A DNA stretch of 46,478 nt from an uncultured Lachnospiraceae bacterium (GCA_902761665.1 CACWLA010000028.1:1-46478), one strand, 5' to 3'; shown: positions 1 through 8,059, numbered from the stretch's first letter. Notes: generated by a model from the sequence alone, not told the origin. Program-made: numbers and translations.

Positions 1-878
1 GAGGAACCGAGGCCGGCCTCGTTCGAGAAAATACCGCGCTTGAAGCCCATCTTGATTGCCGTACCCACGGCGCCGCCGGCTGCTGCGCGCGCCGAGAACG
101 CGAATTTGAAGATCGCGCCGAAGATCTGTCCTAACAGATCGAGATGCGTAAACAGGATGACGAGTGAGCCGAGAATGTAGATGATCGACATGAACGGAAC
201 GAGCTTTTCGGTCACGCTCGCGATGCGCTTGATGCCGCCGATGATGACGAGCGCCGCAAGGATGAGGAGCACCGCACCGGTCGCCCAGCGGGGGATGCTG
301 AAAGCCGCCTGCATGTTGCCGGCGATCGTATTTGCCTGCGCGAGGTTCCCGATGCCGAAGGAGGCGAGGACCGCAAAGCAGGAAAAGAGGACCGCAAGTA
401 CCCGGCCGACTGTCTTCATGCCTTTCTTTGCACCGAAGCCGTCGGCCAGATAATACATGGCGCCGCCTGCCCAGTCGCCGTTTTTATCGCGGCGGCGGTA
501 GAAAATGCCGAGGACATTCTCGGAGTAGTTTGTCATCATGCCGAAGAAGGCGGAGAGCCACATCCAGAAGACCGCCCCGGGACCGCCGACCGCGATCGCG
601 CCGGCAACGCCCGCGATGTTGCCGGTGCCGACAGTCGCCGCCAGCGCCGTGCAGAGGGCCTGGAACTGCGAGATCGTTCCCTTCTCATCGGTATGAGACC
701 TGACTTTTTTAGTAAAAATACTCCCGATCGTGCTCTTCATCCAGTGTCCGAAGTGTGTGATCTGGAAAAATTTCGTAAGGACCGTCATCAGGACGCCCGT
801 GCCAAGCAGGATCGCGATGCCGAACCAGCCCCAGATGAAATCGTTCAGTTCGCCTGCAATGAAGTCCAGAATTTTCAT
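1..878 (-). CDS. Sodium:alanine/glycine symporter (AGCS family), 3' end outside the window
   Basis: Inner-membrane symporter expected to import alanine or glycine with Na+. About 292 N-terminal residues are visible; the rest lies beyond position 1. My translation begins MKILDFIAGELNDFIWGWFG and contains the family signature GTGNIAGVAGAIAVGGPG followed by AVFWMW, then several hydrophobic helices and the conserved NEAGLGS near the window edge. The ATG at 876-878 follows a strong AGGGGG ribosome site. A glycine riboswitch occupies the leader, so glycine is the likely physiological substrate (inference from regulation). A sigma-A-like promoter lies at 1131-1159. Family assignment is firm; the exact amino acid carried is not. 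Confidence 0.93.
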   Translation of the reverse strand, partial: MKILDFIAGELNDFIWGWFGIAILLGTGVLMTVLTKFFQITHFGHWMKSTIGSIFTKKVRSHTDEKGTISQFQALCTALAATVGTGNIAGVAGAIAVGGPGAVFWMWLSAFFGMMTNYSENVLGIFYRRRDKNGDWAGGAMYYLADGFGAKKGMKTVGRVLAVLFSCFAVLASFGIGNLAQANTIAGNMQAAFSIPRWATGAVLLILAALVIIGGIKRIASVTEKLVPFMSIIYILGSLVILFTHLDLLGQIFGAIFKFAFSARAAAGGAVGTAIKMGFKRGIFSNEAGLGS

Positions 879-920
879 GTTTCCCCCTTCGGCCGTCCGG
901 ACGGACCGGGAACGCAAAGG

Positions 921-945
921 CGGAAGCTGCCTTCCGGCGCTTCCG
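921..945 (-). promoter_or_regulatory. Hairpin in the symporter leader, candidate riboswitch expression platform
   Basis: CGGAAGC/GCTTCCG stem extended by GCC/GGC around a GGAA loop with one bulged A, about 10 bp in all, between the glycine aptamer and the start codon. The downstream minus-strand sequence (CCTTTGCG) is only mildly U-rich. It may therefore act as a weak terminator or a structure alternating with the aptamer; the mechanism is inferred. Confidence 0.45.
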
Positions 946-992
946 TCTTCCTCAAACAAATATAACATCTGATCGGTCCATCCGGACCGTCT

Positions 993-1105
993 TTCTGTCC
1001 TTTTGCCTGAGAGATTCGTCTTCCGACTTGCACCTTCGGCACCCCACTTAAGGAGTTCTCCAGAAATCCGTCCGCTGCCGGTTTCTCACGATCCCGGCAG
1101 TTTCA
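993..1105 (-). ncRNA. Glycine riboswitch, single aptamer with an adjoining stem
   Basis: Read on the minus strand, the leader holds the conserved glycine-aptamer blocks in order: CTGGAGA, then GCCGAAGGTGCAA, then CTCTCAGGCAAAAGGACAG (plus-strand 995-1064). On its 5' side is a separate 7-bp hairpin (CTGCCGG/CCGGCAG, 1075-1100), where a tandem riboswitch would carry its first aptamer. That fits the singlet type with a degenerate partner. Downstream is a strong hairpin at 921-945 and a CCGTCC/GGACGG palindrome just before the ribosome site, either of which could be the expression platform. It should control the symporter gene ending at 878. Confidence 0.92.
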
Positions 1106-1130
1106 TACGGTCTGTATTGAATTTTGTGCC

Positions 1131-1159
1131 ATTATAACGCCGGAGGAAGCGTCCCGCAA
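1131..1159 (-). promoter_or_regulatory. Promoter of the glycine-riboswitch/symporter transcript
   Basis: On the minus strand TTGCGG (1154-1159) and TATAAT (1131-1136) are separated by exactly 17 bp. Transcription would start near 1124, just upstream of the riboswitch. Confidence 0.8.
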
Positions 1160-1248
1160 GAGTGATTTTTGCATTTTCAGCAGAATATTTCTCTGCAGAA
1201 GAAATATTGTGTCAAAATATTCAACGAACGGGAAACTCGGATTTTATC

Positions 1249-1277
1249 TTGCGCAACCGGCGTTTTAATGCTATAAT
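1249..1277 (+). promoter_or_regulatory. Promoter of the small membrane protein gene at 1336
   Basis: TTGCGC (1249-1254) and TATAAT (1272-1277) with a 17-bp spacer. It is divergent from the symporter promoter and about 55 bp upstream of the ribosome site GAAGGAG at 1321. Confidence 0.8.
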
Positions 1278-1335
1278 TCCCCTTACGTTGAGAAGGCAAG
1301 CAGCCGCTTCGCCTTCCCGAGAAGGAGTATCATTC

Positions 1336-1845
1336 ATGTCGACAGCATTCTTGATCGCAGCAAATACATGGACCGTTTTCGGCATCGTCATGGGCGTTGT
1401 CGCCGTCGTCCTGGCCGTCCTCTACTTCATGGGCAAGAAGATGCAGAAGAAGCAGGCCGAAGCCCAGGAACAGATCGATTCCAGCAAGCAGGTCGCTTCC
1501 ATTCTTGTCATTGACAAGAAGAAACTGAAGCCAAAGGATTCCGGACTGCCCGAAGTTGCCCTGAGCCAGCTTCCCTGGTATGCCAAAGCCCAGAAGCTCC
1601 CCATCGTCAAAGCCAAGATCGGTCCGCAGATCATGTCCCTGATGTGCGATGCCGAAGTCTTCGAGATCATCCCCGTGAAGAAGGAATGCAAGGTCGCCCT
1701 GAGCGGCATCTACATTGCCGAACTGAAAGCCGTCCGCGGCGGCAAGGTCCCGGAAAAGCCGGCTAAGGTCGGCGCCCTGAAGCGCATTCGGAACAACCTG
1801 ATGGCGAAGATCAAAAAGACCGAAGCACCCAAGAAAAAGAAATAA
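1336..1845 (+). CDS. Small single-pass membrane protein of unknown function
   Basis: 169 residues. ATG 1336 is preferred because GAAGGAG lies eight bases upstream, although the frame stays open further 5'. Residues about 13-33 form one membrane helix, followed by a Lys/Gln-rich stretch (MGKKMQKKQAEAQEQ) and a compact cytoplasmic domain (SILVIDKKKLKPKDSGLPE... LPWYAKAQKLPIVKAKIGPQ). It ends in a strongly basic tail with KKKK. The layout of a short N-terminal helix followed by a charged region recalls YajC, but I see no real YajC sequence match. Monocistronic: it has its own promoter and is closed by the perfect terminator at 1863. I do not recognise the family and assign no function. Confidence 0.85.
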   Translation: MSTAFLIAANTWTVFGIVMGVVAVVLAVLYFMGKKMQKKQAEAQEQIDSSKQVASILVIDKKKLKPKDSGLPEVALSQLPWYAKAQKLPIVKAKIGPQIMSLMCDAEVFEIIPVKKECKVALSGIYIAELKAVRGGKVPEKPAKVGALKRIRNNLMAKIKKTEAPKKKK

Positions 1846-1862
1846 GCATCTCAGCGTGCATG

Positions 1863-1894
1863 AAAAACGCCGCCCCTGCCGGGGCGGCGTTTTT
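1863..1894. terminator. Bidirectional intrinsic terminator between convergent genes
   Basis: A perfect 14-bp inverted repeat, AAAAACGCCGCCCC / GGGGCGGCGTTTTT, around a TGCC loop. It has T-runs in both directions, between the membrane protein gene (+) and ddl (-). Confidence 0.95.
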
Positions 1895-1905
1895 GTGTAG
1901 TTTTC

Positions 1906-2967
1906 TCACCTGCTGAAAGCCGCTTCGATCAGTTTGTCAAGCAGGGACGGAAGCGGAAGTCCGGCTTCCTTCCAGAGCATCGGATACATGCTGATGGAGG
2001 TAAATCCCGGAAGGGTGTTCACTTCGTTGAAGACGACCCGGTTCGTACCGTTTTCGAGGAAGAAATCGACGCGGGCAAGGCCGTATCCGCCCACCGTTTC
2101 AAAGATCTTCACTGCGTCGCGGCGGATCTCCTCTTCCTTGCCTTCGGGGAAGACCGGGTGCGTATCGGTCTCGGAATCCGGGTTGGAATACTTGGCATCA
2201 AAATCGTAGAATTCGGCAGCCGCGCGGATCTCGCCGACGCCGGAGGCCTTCGGGCCTTCAATTGTCGACAGCACGGCGCATTCGACTTCGCGGCCGACGA
2301 TGGCTTCCTCCACCATCACGCGGGTCCCTTCGGATGCCGCTTCCAGCAGGGCTTCGAAGAGGCCTTCCCGCCGGTCCACGCGGGAAACGCCCTGGCTGGA
2401 ACCGCCGTCGGTCGGCTTGACGAAGACCGGATAGCCGAAGGCTGCTTCAACCTTTTCCTGCGCATGCGCTTCGCCCTCTTTCAGTTCTTTCAGGGTGAAA
2501 TCGACGTGGCGCGCCTGGGCGATGCCGAGCCCGTCCACCAGTGCCTTCGCGTAAAGCTTGTCCATGCAGACAGCAGATGCCGCGACGCCGCAGCCCACGT
2601 ACGGGATCTTCGCAAGTTCAAAAAGCCCCTGGATGGTCCCGTCTTCGCCGAAGCGGCCGTGCAGCACCGGGAAAGCAACGTCCACGCGCACCTTGCGCAC
2701 CGTTCCGTCCGCTGCGGTAATGAGAAGGCTCTTCTCTTCCGCATCAGGCAGGAGCACGGCCGTCTCAAGACTCAGTCTCCAGCTGCCGTCCCGCAGGGAC
2801 GATTCGTCGCGGACCAGCAGCCAGCGGCCGCTCTTCGTGATCCCCACCGGGATGACGTCGTATTTCTTGCGGTCCAGGCCGCCGATGACGGTCGCCGCGG
2901 AAAGACAGGAAATATCGTGTTCGGATGACATGCCGCCGAAGAAGACGGCTACAGTCATTTTTGCCAT
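1906..2967 (-). CDS. ddl: D-alanine--D-alanine ligase
   Basis: ATP-grasp enzyme joining two D-alanines for peptidoglycan precursors in the cytoplasm. The 353-residue product starts MAKMTVAVFFGGMSSEHDIS, where FFGGxSSEHDIS is the N-terminal Ddl signature. It carries the ATP-grasp segment VFVKPTDGGSSQGVSRV, the acidic VECAVL strand and the C-terminal metal/substrate motif VVFNEVNTLPGFTSISMYP. The ATG at 2965-2967 is chosen because GAGGTG lies just upstream; a longer in-frame extension to 3057 would run across the promoter. Length is normal for Ddl. It is divergent from the ABC operon and shares a 222-bp intergenic region with it. Confidence 0.96.
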   Translation of the reverse strand: MAKMTVAVFFGGMSSEHDISCLSAATVIGGLDRKKYDVIPVGITKSGRWLLVRDESSLRDGSWRLSLETAVLLPDAEEKSLLITAADGTVRKVRVDVAFPVLHGRFGEDGTIQGLFELAKIPYVGCGVAASAVCMDKLYAKALVDGLGIAQARHVDFTLKELKEGEAHAQEKVEAAFGYPVFVKPTDGGSSQGVSRVDRREGLFEALLEAASEGTRVMVEEAIVGREVECAVLSTIEGPKASGVGEIRAAAEFYDFDAKYSNPDSETDTHPVFPEGKEEEIRRDAVKIFETVGGYGLARVDFFLENGTNRVVFNEVNTLPGFTSISMYPMLWKEAGLPLPSLLDKLIEAAFSR

Positions 2968-3001
2968 AAACAGCACCTCTGTGATCTCTTTTATTCGATA
3001 A

Positions 3002-3030
3002 AATATAGCACAGTTCGCACAGCACTGCAA
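3002..3030 (-). promoter_or_regulatory. ddl promoter
   Basis: On the minus strand TTGCAG (3025-3030) and TATATT (3002-3007), spacer 17 bp, ending about 35 bp before the ddl start codon. Confidence 0.7.
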
Positions 3031-3134
3031 GCCGCAGGAAAGCGCGGGACCGCGCAAAAACTGCCAAGTTCCGGCAAAAAAGTGCCCTGCGGCGGAGGAT
3101 GCACGCGTTTCCTGCTCTTTTCCGGAGAGAAAAG

Positions 3135-3163
3135 TTGCAATGCAGCATTATTTGCATTATAAT
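3135..3163 (+). promoter_or_regulatory. Promoter of the ABC exporter operon
   Basis: TTGCAA (3135-3140) and TATAAT (3158-3163), spacer 17 bp, upstream of the AGGAGG ribosome site at about 3180. Confidence 0.85.
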
Positions 3164-3189
3164 GAGTAAAAATATGCGCAGGAGGCACC

Positions 3190-3870
3190 ATGCTTACCGT
3201 CAGCGGCCTGACCTTTTCCTACAACCGCAAACCGCTCCTCGAAGCCCTGAGTTTTCAGGCTGCCCCGGGGGAATGCGTGGTGCTGGCGGGACCGAACGGC
3301 AGCGGCAAATCGACCGCTTTAAGCCTTCTTGCCGGTGTCCTGAAACCGGACGCGGGAAGCATCCGGACCGAAGGCCGCATCGGCTACGTTCCGCAGGGCA
3401 CCGCCCTTTTCGAGGACATGACCGTGGCTGACAACCTGGCCTTCTTTGCGGATCTCGCCGGCGCAAAACTGCCGAAGGAATTCGCTTTCGGCGTCGGCCG
3501 CTTCCTGAAGAAGAAGGTCGCCTCCCTTTCCGGCGGCACAAAAAAGCGCGTCAGCATCGTCTGCGCCCTGCTCGGCGATCCGGTGAACCTCCTTTTCGAC
3601 GAACCCTGCGCCGGCCTGGATGTCCAGTACCGGGACGAACTGGCCGAACTGATCCTGCGTCTGAAGCAGGAAGGACGTTCGGTCTGCTACGTCGGACACG
3701 AGACCTCCGAATTCGCCTCATTTTACGACCGCATGGTCTTCCTCGGAAACGGGAAGCCGCAGGTCTTTGAAAAAGCCGATCTTTCCGGCACGTCCGGAAA
3801 TATCATAGAAGAAAACACGAAACTGGACAGCGCCTACCGCGCTCTGTGCGCTGCCTGTCCGAAGTCATGA
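3190..3870 (+). CDS. ABC transporter ATP-binding protein
   Basis: 226-residue nucleotide-binding subunit of an ABC exporter. It has a Walker A motif GPNGSGKS (34-41), Q-loop Gln69 in GYVPQG, a signature LSGGT (113-117), Walker B NLLFDE (133-138) and a switch His170 in YVGHE. At 226 residues it is slightly short and has only a short C-terminal tail. AGGAGG precedes the ATG. It is first in a four-gene operon with an anchored extracytoplasmic protein and two ABC-2-type membrane subunits, which it most likely energises. The substrate cannot be read from the sequence. Confidence 0.95.
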   Translation: MLTVSGLTFSYNRKPLLEALSFQAAPGECVVLAGPNGSGKSTALSLLAGVLKPDAGSIRTEGRIGYVPQGTALFEDMTVADNLAFFADLAGAKLPKEFAFGVGRFLKKKVASLSGGTKKRVSIVCALLGDPVNLLFDEPCAGLDVQYRDELAELILRLKQEGRSVCYVGHETSEFASFYDRMVFLGNGKPQVFEKADLSGTSGNIIEENTKLDSAYRALCAACPKS

Positions 3871-3884
3871 AGAAGGAGAAAGAC

Positions 3885-5474
3885 ATGAACGAGAACGAAA
3901 CCCCTAACGTGACCGCGGATCCCGTCACTCCCGATCCCGCGCCGCAGGGAGCGCCCGCCTACCAGCCGATTCCCGAAGAACCGGTTCCGCAGAAGAAGGG
4001 CTTCCCGAAGTGGATCCTGCTCATTGCCATTCTGGCCGTTGTCGGCGTCGCCGCATTCTTCGGCATCAAGGCTCTTGCCGGCGGCAGCCCGCTCACGAGA
4101 GCCATGGCCGGTGTCAAGAAGTCCTTTGAAGCGCTGGAAAAGAACGAATACGCCTCCCTGGCGAAGAATGTCAGCGAATCCGGCAGCATGACCATCAGCG
4201 TCGACCTGTCCAAGCTCGCCGACATGATCCATGCCGAGGTCCCGGCAAAGATCGAACTGACCACTTATGCCAACGTAAAGGACTCCAAGGCTGCGCTCGA
4301 GATCGACGCCCAGATGAAGAACAAGTCCATCCTGCACGGTACATTGACCGCCTCTGACGAAGAGCTTGCCGTCGCCTGTGAACAGATCCTGGGCAAGAAG
4401 AACTACAGCCTGAGTTTCAAGGATCTCAGCAAGAACCTGCCGAAGTCGATCTTCGATCCCGATTCCGACACCGATTATGCCCTTCCCGAAGAACTCTATG
4501 AATGGCTGGTCGGCCTGAAGAACGGTCCCATCGAGCCGATGAAGGAGATCGCCAAGGAAGCGAAGCCGATCCTCGAAGAGGCAGCCAAACTTCTGAAGAC
4601 CAGCGTCGAGAAGAACGCTGAGATCACGAAGGACAGCGAGTCCATCTCCATCGGCGATGCCGATGTCAAGACAAACACCGTCACCGTGAAGCTGAACGGC
4701 GAACAGGCCGCGAAGATCATGACCGACCTTCTCAAATGGGCAAAGGCCAACAAGGATCTGAAGAATCTGATCACCAAGTTCACGACCACCTACGGTCCGA
4801 TCCTTGAGATGGAAGACGAAGATATTGCCGACTTCCTCGACGAATTCTACGATTCCATCGACGAAGCGCTGGAAGAAATGGAAGACGTGGAGAAAGACGA
4901 CGTCAACCTGACTGCCGTGTTCTACCTGAACAAGTCCAACGGACAGCTGGTCAAGGCTGAGATCACAAGCAAGGATGATTCCGGCAAGACCACCTACACC
5001 CTGGAGGGCGGCCCTGACTGGAAGGATCTTGCGTACTGCTCCGTCAGCATGAAAGATCCGTACAGCAAGATGAACATGACCTATACGGTTGAAGAAAACA
5101 CCAAGAGCCAGTACACTGCGAAGGTCAAGGTCAAGGAAGACAATGACACCACCATGAGCATGACCTACTCCTGGGACAAGTCGACCGGCGATCTGCGCAT
5201 CACCAGCAGCGAAGCCGAACTCAAGCTGACCGGCACCATGACCCAGAAGGGCAAGGTGACCACGATCGAGCTGAAGAAGCTGGAAGTCGGCCGCTTTGTC
5301 TCCGTCAAGGATCTGGGCACCACCATCACGCTGAATGAAAGCGCGAAGCTGCCGACCGTCTCCAAGCCGACCGAAGTTCTGAAACTGAGCGAGGATGACA
5401 TCGAAGCGCTGATCGAGGACGTTCAGGATGCCGTCCAGGGACTGATGGAAAAGGTCCAGGACGCGATGTATTGA
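3885..5474 (+). CDS. Large membrane-anchored extracytoplasmic protein, unknown family
   Basis: 529 residues. ATG 3885 follows GAAGGAG; the frame also stays open slightly upstream and overlaps the ATPase gene. Residues 1-38 are an acidic, proline-rich cytoplasmic tail (PDPAPQGAPAYQPIPEEPVP). A single helix lies at about 43-62 after KKGFPK, and the rest is a large Lys/Glu-rich outer domain with repeated beta-strand-like segments (for example TMSMTYSWDKSTGDLRITSS) and acidic helices (DIADFLDEFYDSIDEALEEM). No Cys lipobox and no catalytic motif were seen. It sits between the ATPase and the membrane subunits of the exporter, so a partner or periplasm-side accessory role is inferred. I do not recognise a named family with confidence. 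Confidence 0.85.
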   Translation: MNENETPNVTADPVTPDPAPQGAPAYQPIPEEPVPQKKGFPKWILLIAILAVVGVAAFFGIKALAGGSPLTRAMAGVKKSFEALEKNEYASLAKNVSESGSMTISVDLSKLADMIHAEVPAKIELTTYANVKDSKAALEIDAQMKNKSILHGTLTASDEELAVACEQILGKKNYSLSFKDLSKNLPKSIFDPDSDTDYALPEELYEWLVGLKNGPIEPMKEIAKEAKPILEEAAKLLKTSVEKNAEITKDSESISIGDADVKTNTVTVKLNGEQAAKIMTDLLKWAKANKDLKNLITKFTTTYGPILEMEDEDIADFLDEFYDSIDEALEEMEDVEKDDVNLTAVFYLNKSNGQLVKAEITSKDDSGKTTYTLEGGPDWKDLAYCSVSMKDPYSKMNMTYTVEENTKSQYTAKVKVKEDNDTTMSMTYSWDKSTGDLRITSSEAELKLTGTMTQKGKVTTIELKKLEVGRFVSVKDLGTTITLNESAKLPTVSKPTEVLKLSEDDIEALIEDVQDAVQGLMEKVQDAMY

Positions 5475-5483
5475 TCAGATGAC

Positions 5484-5501
5484 GGACCGGGTCTCCGGTC
5501 C
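5484..5501 (+). promoter_or_regulatory. Stem-loop between the anchored protein and the permease genes
   Basis: GGACCGG/CCGGTCC, 7 bp around GTCT, in the 53-bp gap. There is no T-run after it, so it is not a standard terminator. It could stabilise or process the upstream message so that the anchored protein is made in excess over the permeases (inference). Confidence 0.4.
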
Positions 5502-5527
5502 GGTCTCAGTTTGAAAGGATCATCAAC

Positions 5528-6730
5528 ATGCTCCGTAGAGACGGAATATTATTCAGGCGCGGGGTGATCCCCGCGCTTGTTTTATCCATTCTGTTGGCAG
5601 CCGCTGCGGCGGGGGCCGGCTTTTCCGTGCTGAAAAGCGCCGGCGAAGGTGCCGCGCGCGCGGAGCTCGTGGTGGTCGACGAGGAGAATTCGCTCTACAG
5701 CCGCATTGCGGTCAGTACCGTAGAGGGGCAGAGTTACATTCAGAGCATCTTGTCCGTCGATACCGAGCGCAGAGAGGAAAGGGCGCTTAAGCGGCTGGAG
5801 GCCGGCGAATGCGCCGCGGTGATCGTTCTTCCCAAGGGATTCGTGAACGATATCTCGGTTGGTCATGAAGCAAAAGGACGGATCATCCTGTCCGAAGCCG
5901 CAGCCGCCTCCGCCGACATCGTAGCCTCGGTCGCGCTTTTCGGCGAGCGGCTTCTTGCCGCCGGGCAGTACGGCGTTTTCGCAGGGCAGGAGCTGATCTG
6001 GAAATACGGCCTCGGCGCGGATTTCGAGCAGAAATACCTTTTGAAAAGCAATACGGGGCTGCTTGACGCAGCGCTCTCGCTCTTCGACGAAGCGTTCACC
6101 GTGGAAGCCCTGCCCTACGACGGGACCTCTCTCCCGCTCGCGGGATATTACGCCTCCGCCTGGCTGGTGCTCTTCTTCATGCTCTGCGGCCTCTTCTTCA
6201 CGGGGCTGTATCTGACCGACAACAAGCCGGCCATGCTGACGAGGCTCTACGCCCTCGGCGTAAAGCCTTTCGGCTTTTTCCTGGGCAAATGGCTGCTGCC
6301 GCTCTGCTTCCGGCTGCTGCTCGGCGCGGGGATCCTCTTCGAGCTCTCACGCTTCATGCCGCTCACGCTCAGCCCGCTTTCGCTGCTGCTGTTCCTGCTC
6401 GGAACGGCGTTCATCAGCCATTTCGTTTCTGCGGTCTGCGTGATCACGGCCGACCGGAGCGCGGGCTTCGGGATCGTCACGGCGCTCGCCGCCGCGGGAC
6501 TATTTCTGATGGGCGGGCTCGTCCCGCGCAGCATGCTCGGCCGCACGCTGGTCGGCATCGGGCGCTTTACGCCTTCCGGCCTCGCTGCTTCGTTCTTCGC
6601 GCCGCTTTTCGGCGGGAAAGCCGACTGGCTCTGCGTTGGGCTCGCACTTCTTCTTGCCGCCGCCCTGCAGCTTTGGACGCTGCGTGCACTCTCCCTGCGG
6701 CCGATCCGGGAAGGAGGTGACGAACAGTGA
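5528..6730 (+). CDS. ABC-2 type exporter membrane subunit
   Basis: 400 residues. There is an N-terminal helix (PALVLSILLAAAAAGAGF), then a roughly 150-residue soluble extracytoplasmic domain beginning ELVVVDEENSLYSRI with the AAVIVLPKGFVNDI segment typical of ABC-2/YhgE-like subunits. About five further helices follow, including LLAAALQLWTLRAL at the end. The late GGLVPRSMLG...GIGRFTPSGLA segment matches the ABC2_membrane pattern. GAAAGGA precedes the ATG. Its stop overlaps the GTG of the next gene by 4 bases, so the two subunits are probably translated together as a heterodimer energised by the ATPase at 3190. Confidence 0.88.
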   Translation: MLRRDGILFRRGVIPALVLSILLAAAAAGAGFSVLKSAGEGAARAELVVVDEENSLYSRIAVSTVEGQSYIQSILSVDTERREERALKRLEAGECAAVIVLPKGFVNDISVGHEAKGRIILSEAAAASADIVASVALFGERLLAAGQYGVFAGQELIWKYGLGADFEQKYLLKSNTGLLDAALSLFDEAFTVEALPYDGTSLPLAGYYASAWLVLFFMLCGLFFTGLYLTDNKPAMLTRLYALGVKPFGFFLGKWLLPLCFRLLLGAGILFELSRFMPLTLSPLSLLLFLLGTAFISHFVSAVCVITADRSAGFGIVTALAAAGLFLMGGLVPRSMLGRTLVGIGRFTPSGLAASFFAPLFGGKADWLCVGLALLLAAALQLWTLRALSLRPIREGGDEQ

Positions 6731-7713
6731 CTTCTCTCCGCTTCGCTGTCAAACGGCTTTTCGTAACGCCCTGGTTCACGCTTTTCTGGCTCCTGATCCT
6801 CGTCATTCCCGTCATGGCGCAGCGCGCTGCTGCCGATGTGGCCGTGCCGGCTCCGGGTTATGCGATTGAAGGCAGCGCCGACGAAGATGCCGTGCGGATA
6901 GCCGCCTATCTGGAGGAAGCCGGTTTCCGGCGTTTCGCTTCACGGGAGGCGCTCCGCGAGGCCGTCGATCAAAGAGAAGCTGACGCAGGCGTGGTCATTC
7001 CGGGAAATATTTCCTCAAAACTCCGAGAAACTGGTATTGGGAACTGCCTTCTCTTCATAAAATCCCCTAATTCTTTCCTGCCGGATCTGTGGCAGGAGCA
7101 TGCTTCGGCCGCTCTCTTCGGCGTTTACGCACCGTATGTCATGGCAGATGCTCTGGACGGCGCCGCACTCAGTGATGAGGAGATCTTCGCCGCCTATTAC
7201 GACCGCTTCGATGCCGGGAAGCTGTTCAGTTTCGACATCAGCAGTGCGAAAGGGCATGTGGAGCCGCTGACCGAACGGCAGGACCGTTTCTTCCTCGGTG
7301 CGCTCTCACTTCTCCTCTTTGCCGCGGCTTTCTATGCAGCCGCCGAACCGCTTACGGATGAGACCCGCGCCCTTTCCGCCCGCAGCGGCAGGAAAGCAGC
7401 GCTCGCGCATTTCTTCCTGCCCGGCGCCGCGGTGCGTTATCTGCTGCTGTGGCTTGCGGGAGCCGGCGCCGCGCTCCTTTGCGGAAGGCCGACAATGCTG
7501 CCTGCGCTCGCGCTTTACGTCCTGCTTCTCGCCGTATTCGGCCTTGCGCTGAAAGCGATTCCCGGAAGCAGCTGGCAGGGCATGCTCTGTCTCTTCCTCC
7601 TGCTCATCTCGCTCGCCCTCTGCCCGGTCTACGCCGACCTCTCCCTGGCTCTTCCGGCCGTTTCCGTGATCCGCCGTTTCCTCCCGCCTTACTGGCTGTG
7701 GATGATGGTTTAA
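6727..7713 (+). CDS. Second, divergent ABC-2 type membrane subunit
   Basis: 328 residues. It starts at GTG 6727 after an ideal AAGGAGGTGA site (6711-6720), overlapping the previous stop (GTGA). The layout mirrors its neighbour: N-terminal helix (WFTLFWLLILVIPVMA), an outer domain with a DAGVVIPGNIS segment, then about five helices ending PPYWLWMMV. Sequence conservation with ABC-2 permeases is weaker than for the gene at 5528, so the call rests on topology and operon position. A hairpin terminator follows at 7727. Confidence 0.75.
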   Translation: MTSLRFAVKRLFVTPWFTLFWLLILVIPVMAQRAAADVAVPAPGYAIEGSADEDAVRIAAYLEEAGFRRFASREALREAVDQREADAGVVIPGNISSKLRETGIGNCLLFIKSPNSFLPDLWQEHASAALFGVYAPYVMADALDGAALSDEEIFAAYYDRFDAGKLFSFDISSAKGHVEPLTERQDRFFLGALSLLLFAAAFYAAAEPLTDETRALSARSGRKAALAHFFLPGAAVRYLLLWLAGAGAALLCGRPTMLPALALYVLLLAVFGLALKAIPGSSWQGMLCLFLLLISLALCPVYADLSLALPAVSVIRRFLPPYWLWMMV

Positions 7714-7726
7714 GCCTCCGCAGACG

Positions 7727-7767
7727 ATGAACGGGTGCTTCCTGACTGCAGGAAAGCACCCGTTCAT
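7727..7767 (+). terminator. Terminator of the ABC exporter operon
   Basis: A long stem, ATGAACGGGTGCTTCCTG (7727-7744) against CAGGAAAGCACCCGTTCAT (7749-7767), with a one-base bulge and an ACTG loop. It is followed by ATTTTGTTC, with a modest U-run. Confidence 0.75.
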
Positions 7768-7908
7768 ATTTTGTTCATATTTTTCGCTAAAAACAATTAC
7801 ATTATCCACACACAACCAACACAGGCATCCTGTATCCTTCTAGGCAGATAAGAGTTTTTTCATAATCTGAGCTGAGATTCAGCTCCCTCCTTCTTCATTA
7901 ATACTTTT

Positions 7909-7946
7909 GGGCGGCATGCTGCTGGGACATGCCGCCCTCCCTTTTT
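7909..7946 (+). terminator. Second terminator-like hairpin after the ABC operon
   Basis: GGGCGGCATG (7909-7918) pairs with CATGCCGCCC (7928-7937) and is followed by TCCCTTTTT. No protein gene lies directly upstream, so it is either a backup terminator or the end of an unannotated short transcript. Confidence 0.7.
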
Positions 7947-8059
7947 ATTCGCAAAAAAACATCTGCCCTGCGTTCCGTACGGCAGATGTCCTTGCTCAAC
8001 TTCATCAGGTGTATGAGCAGTGCGCCCCGCTCCGTCCGGCAGCTGCCTGCACAGGCACG

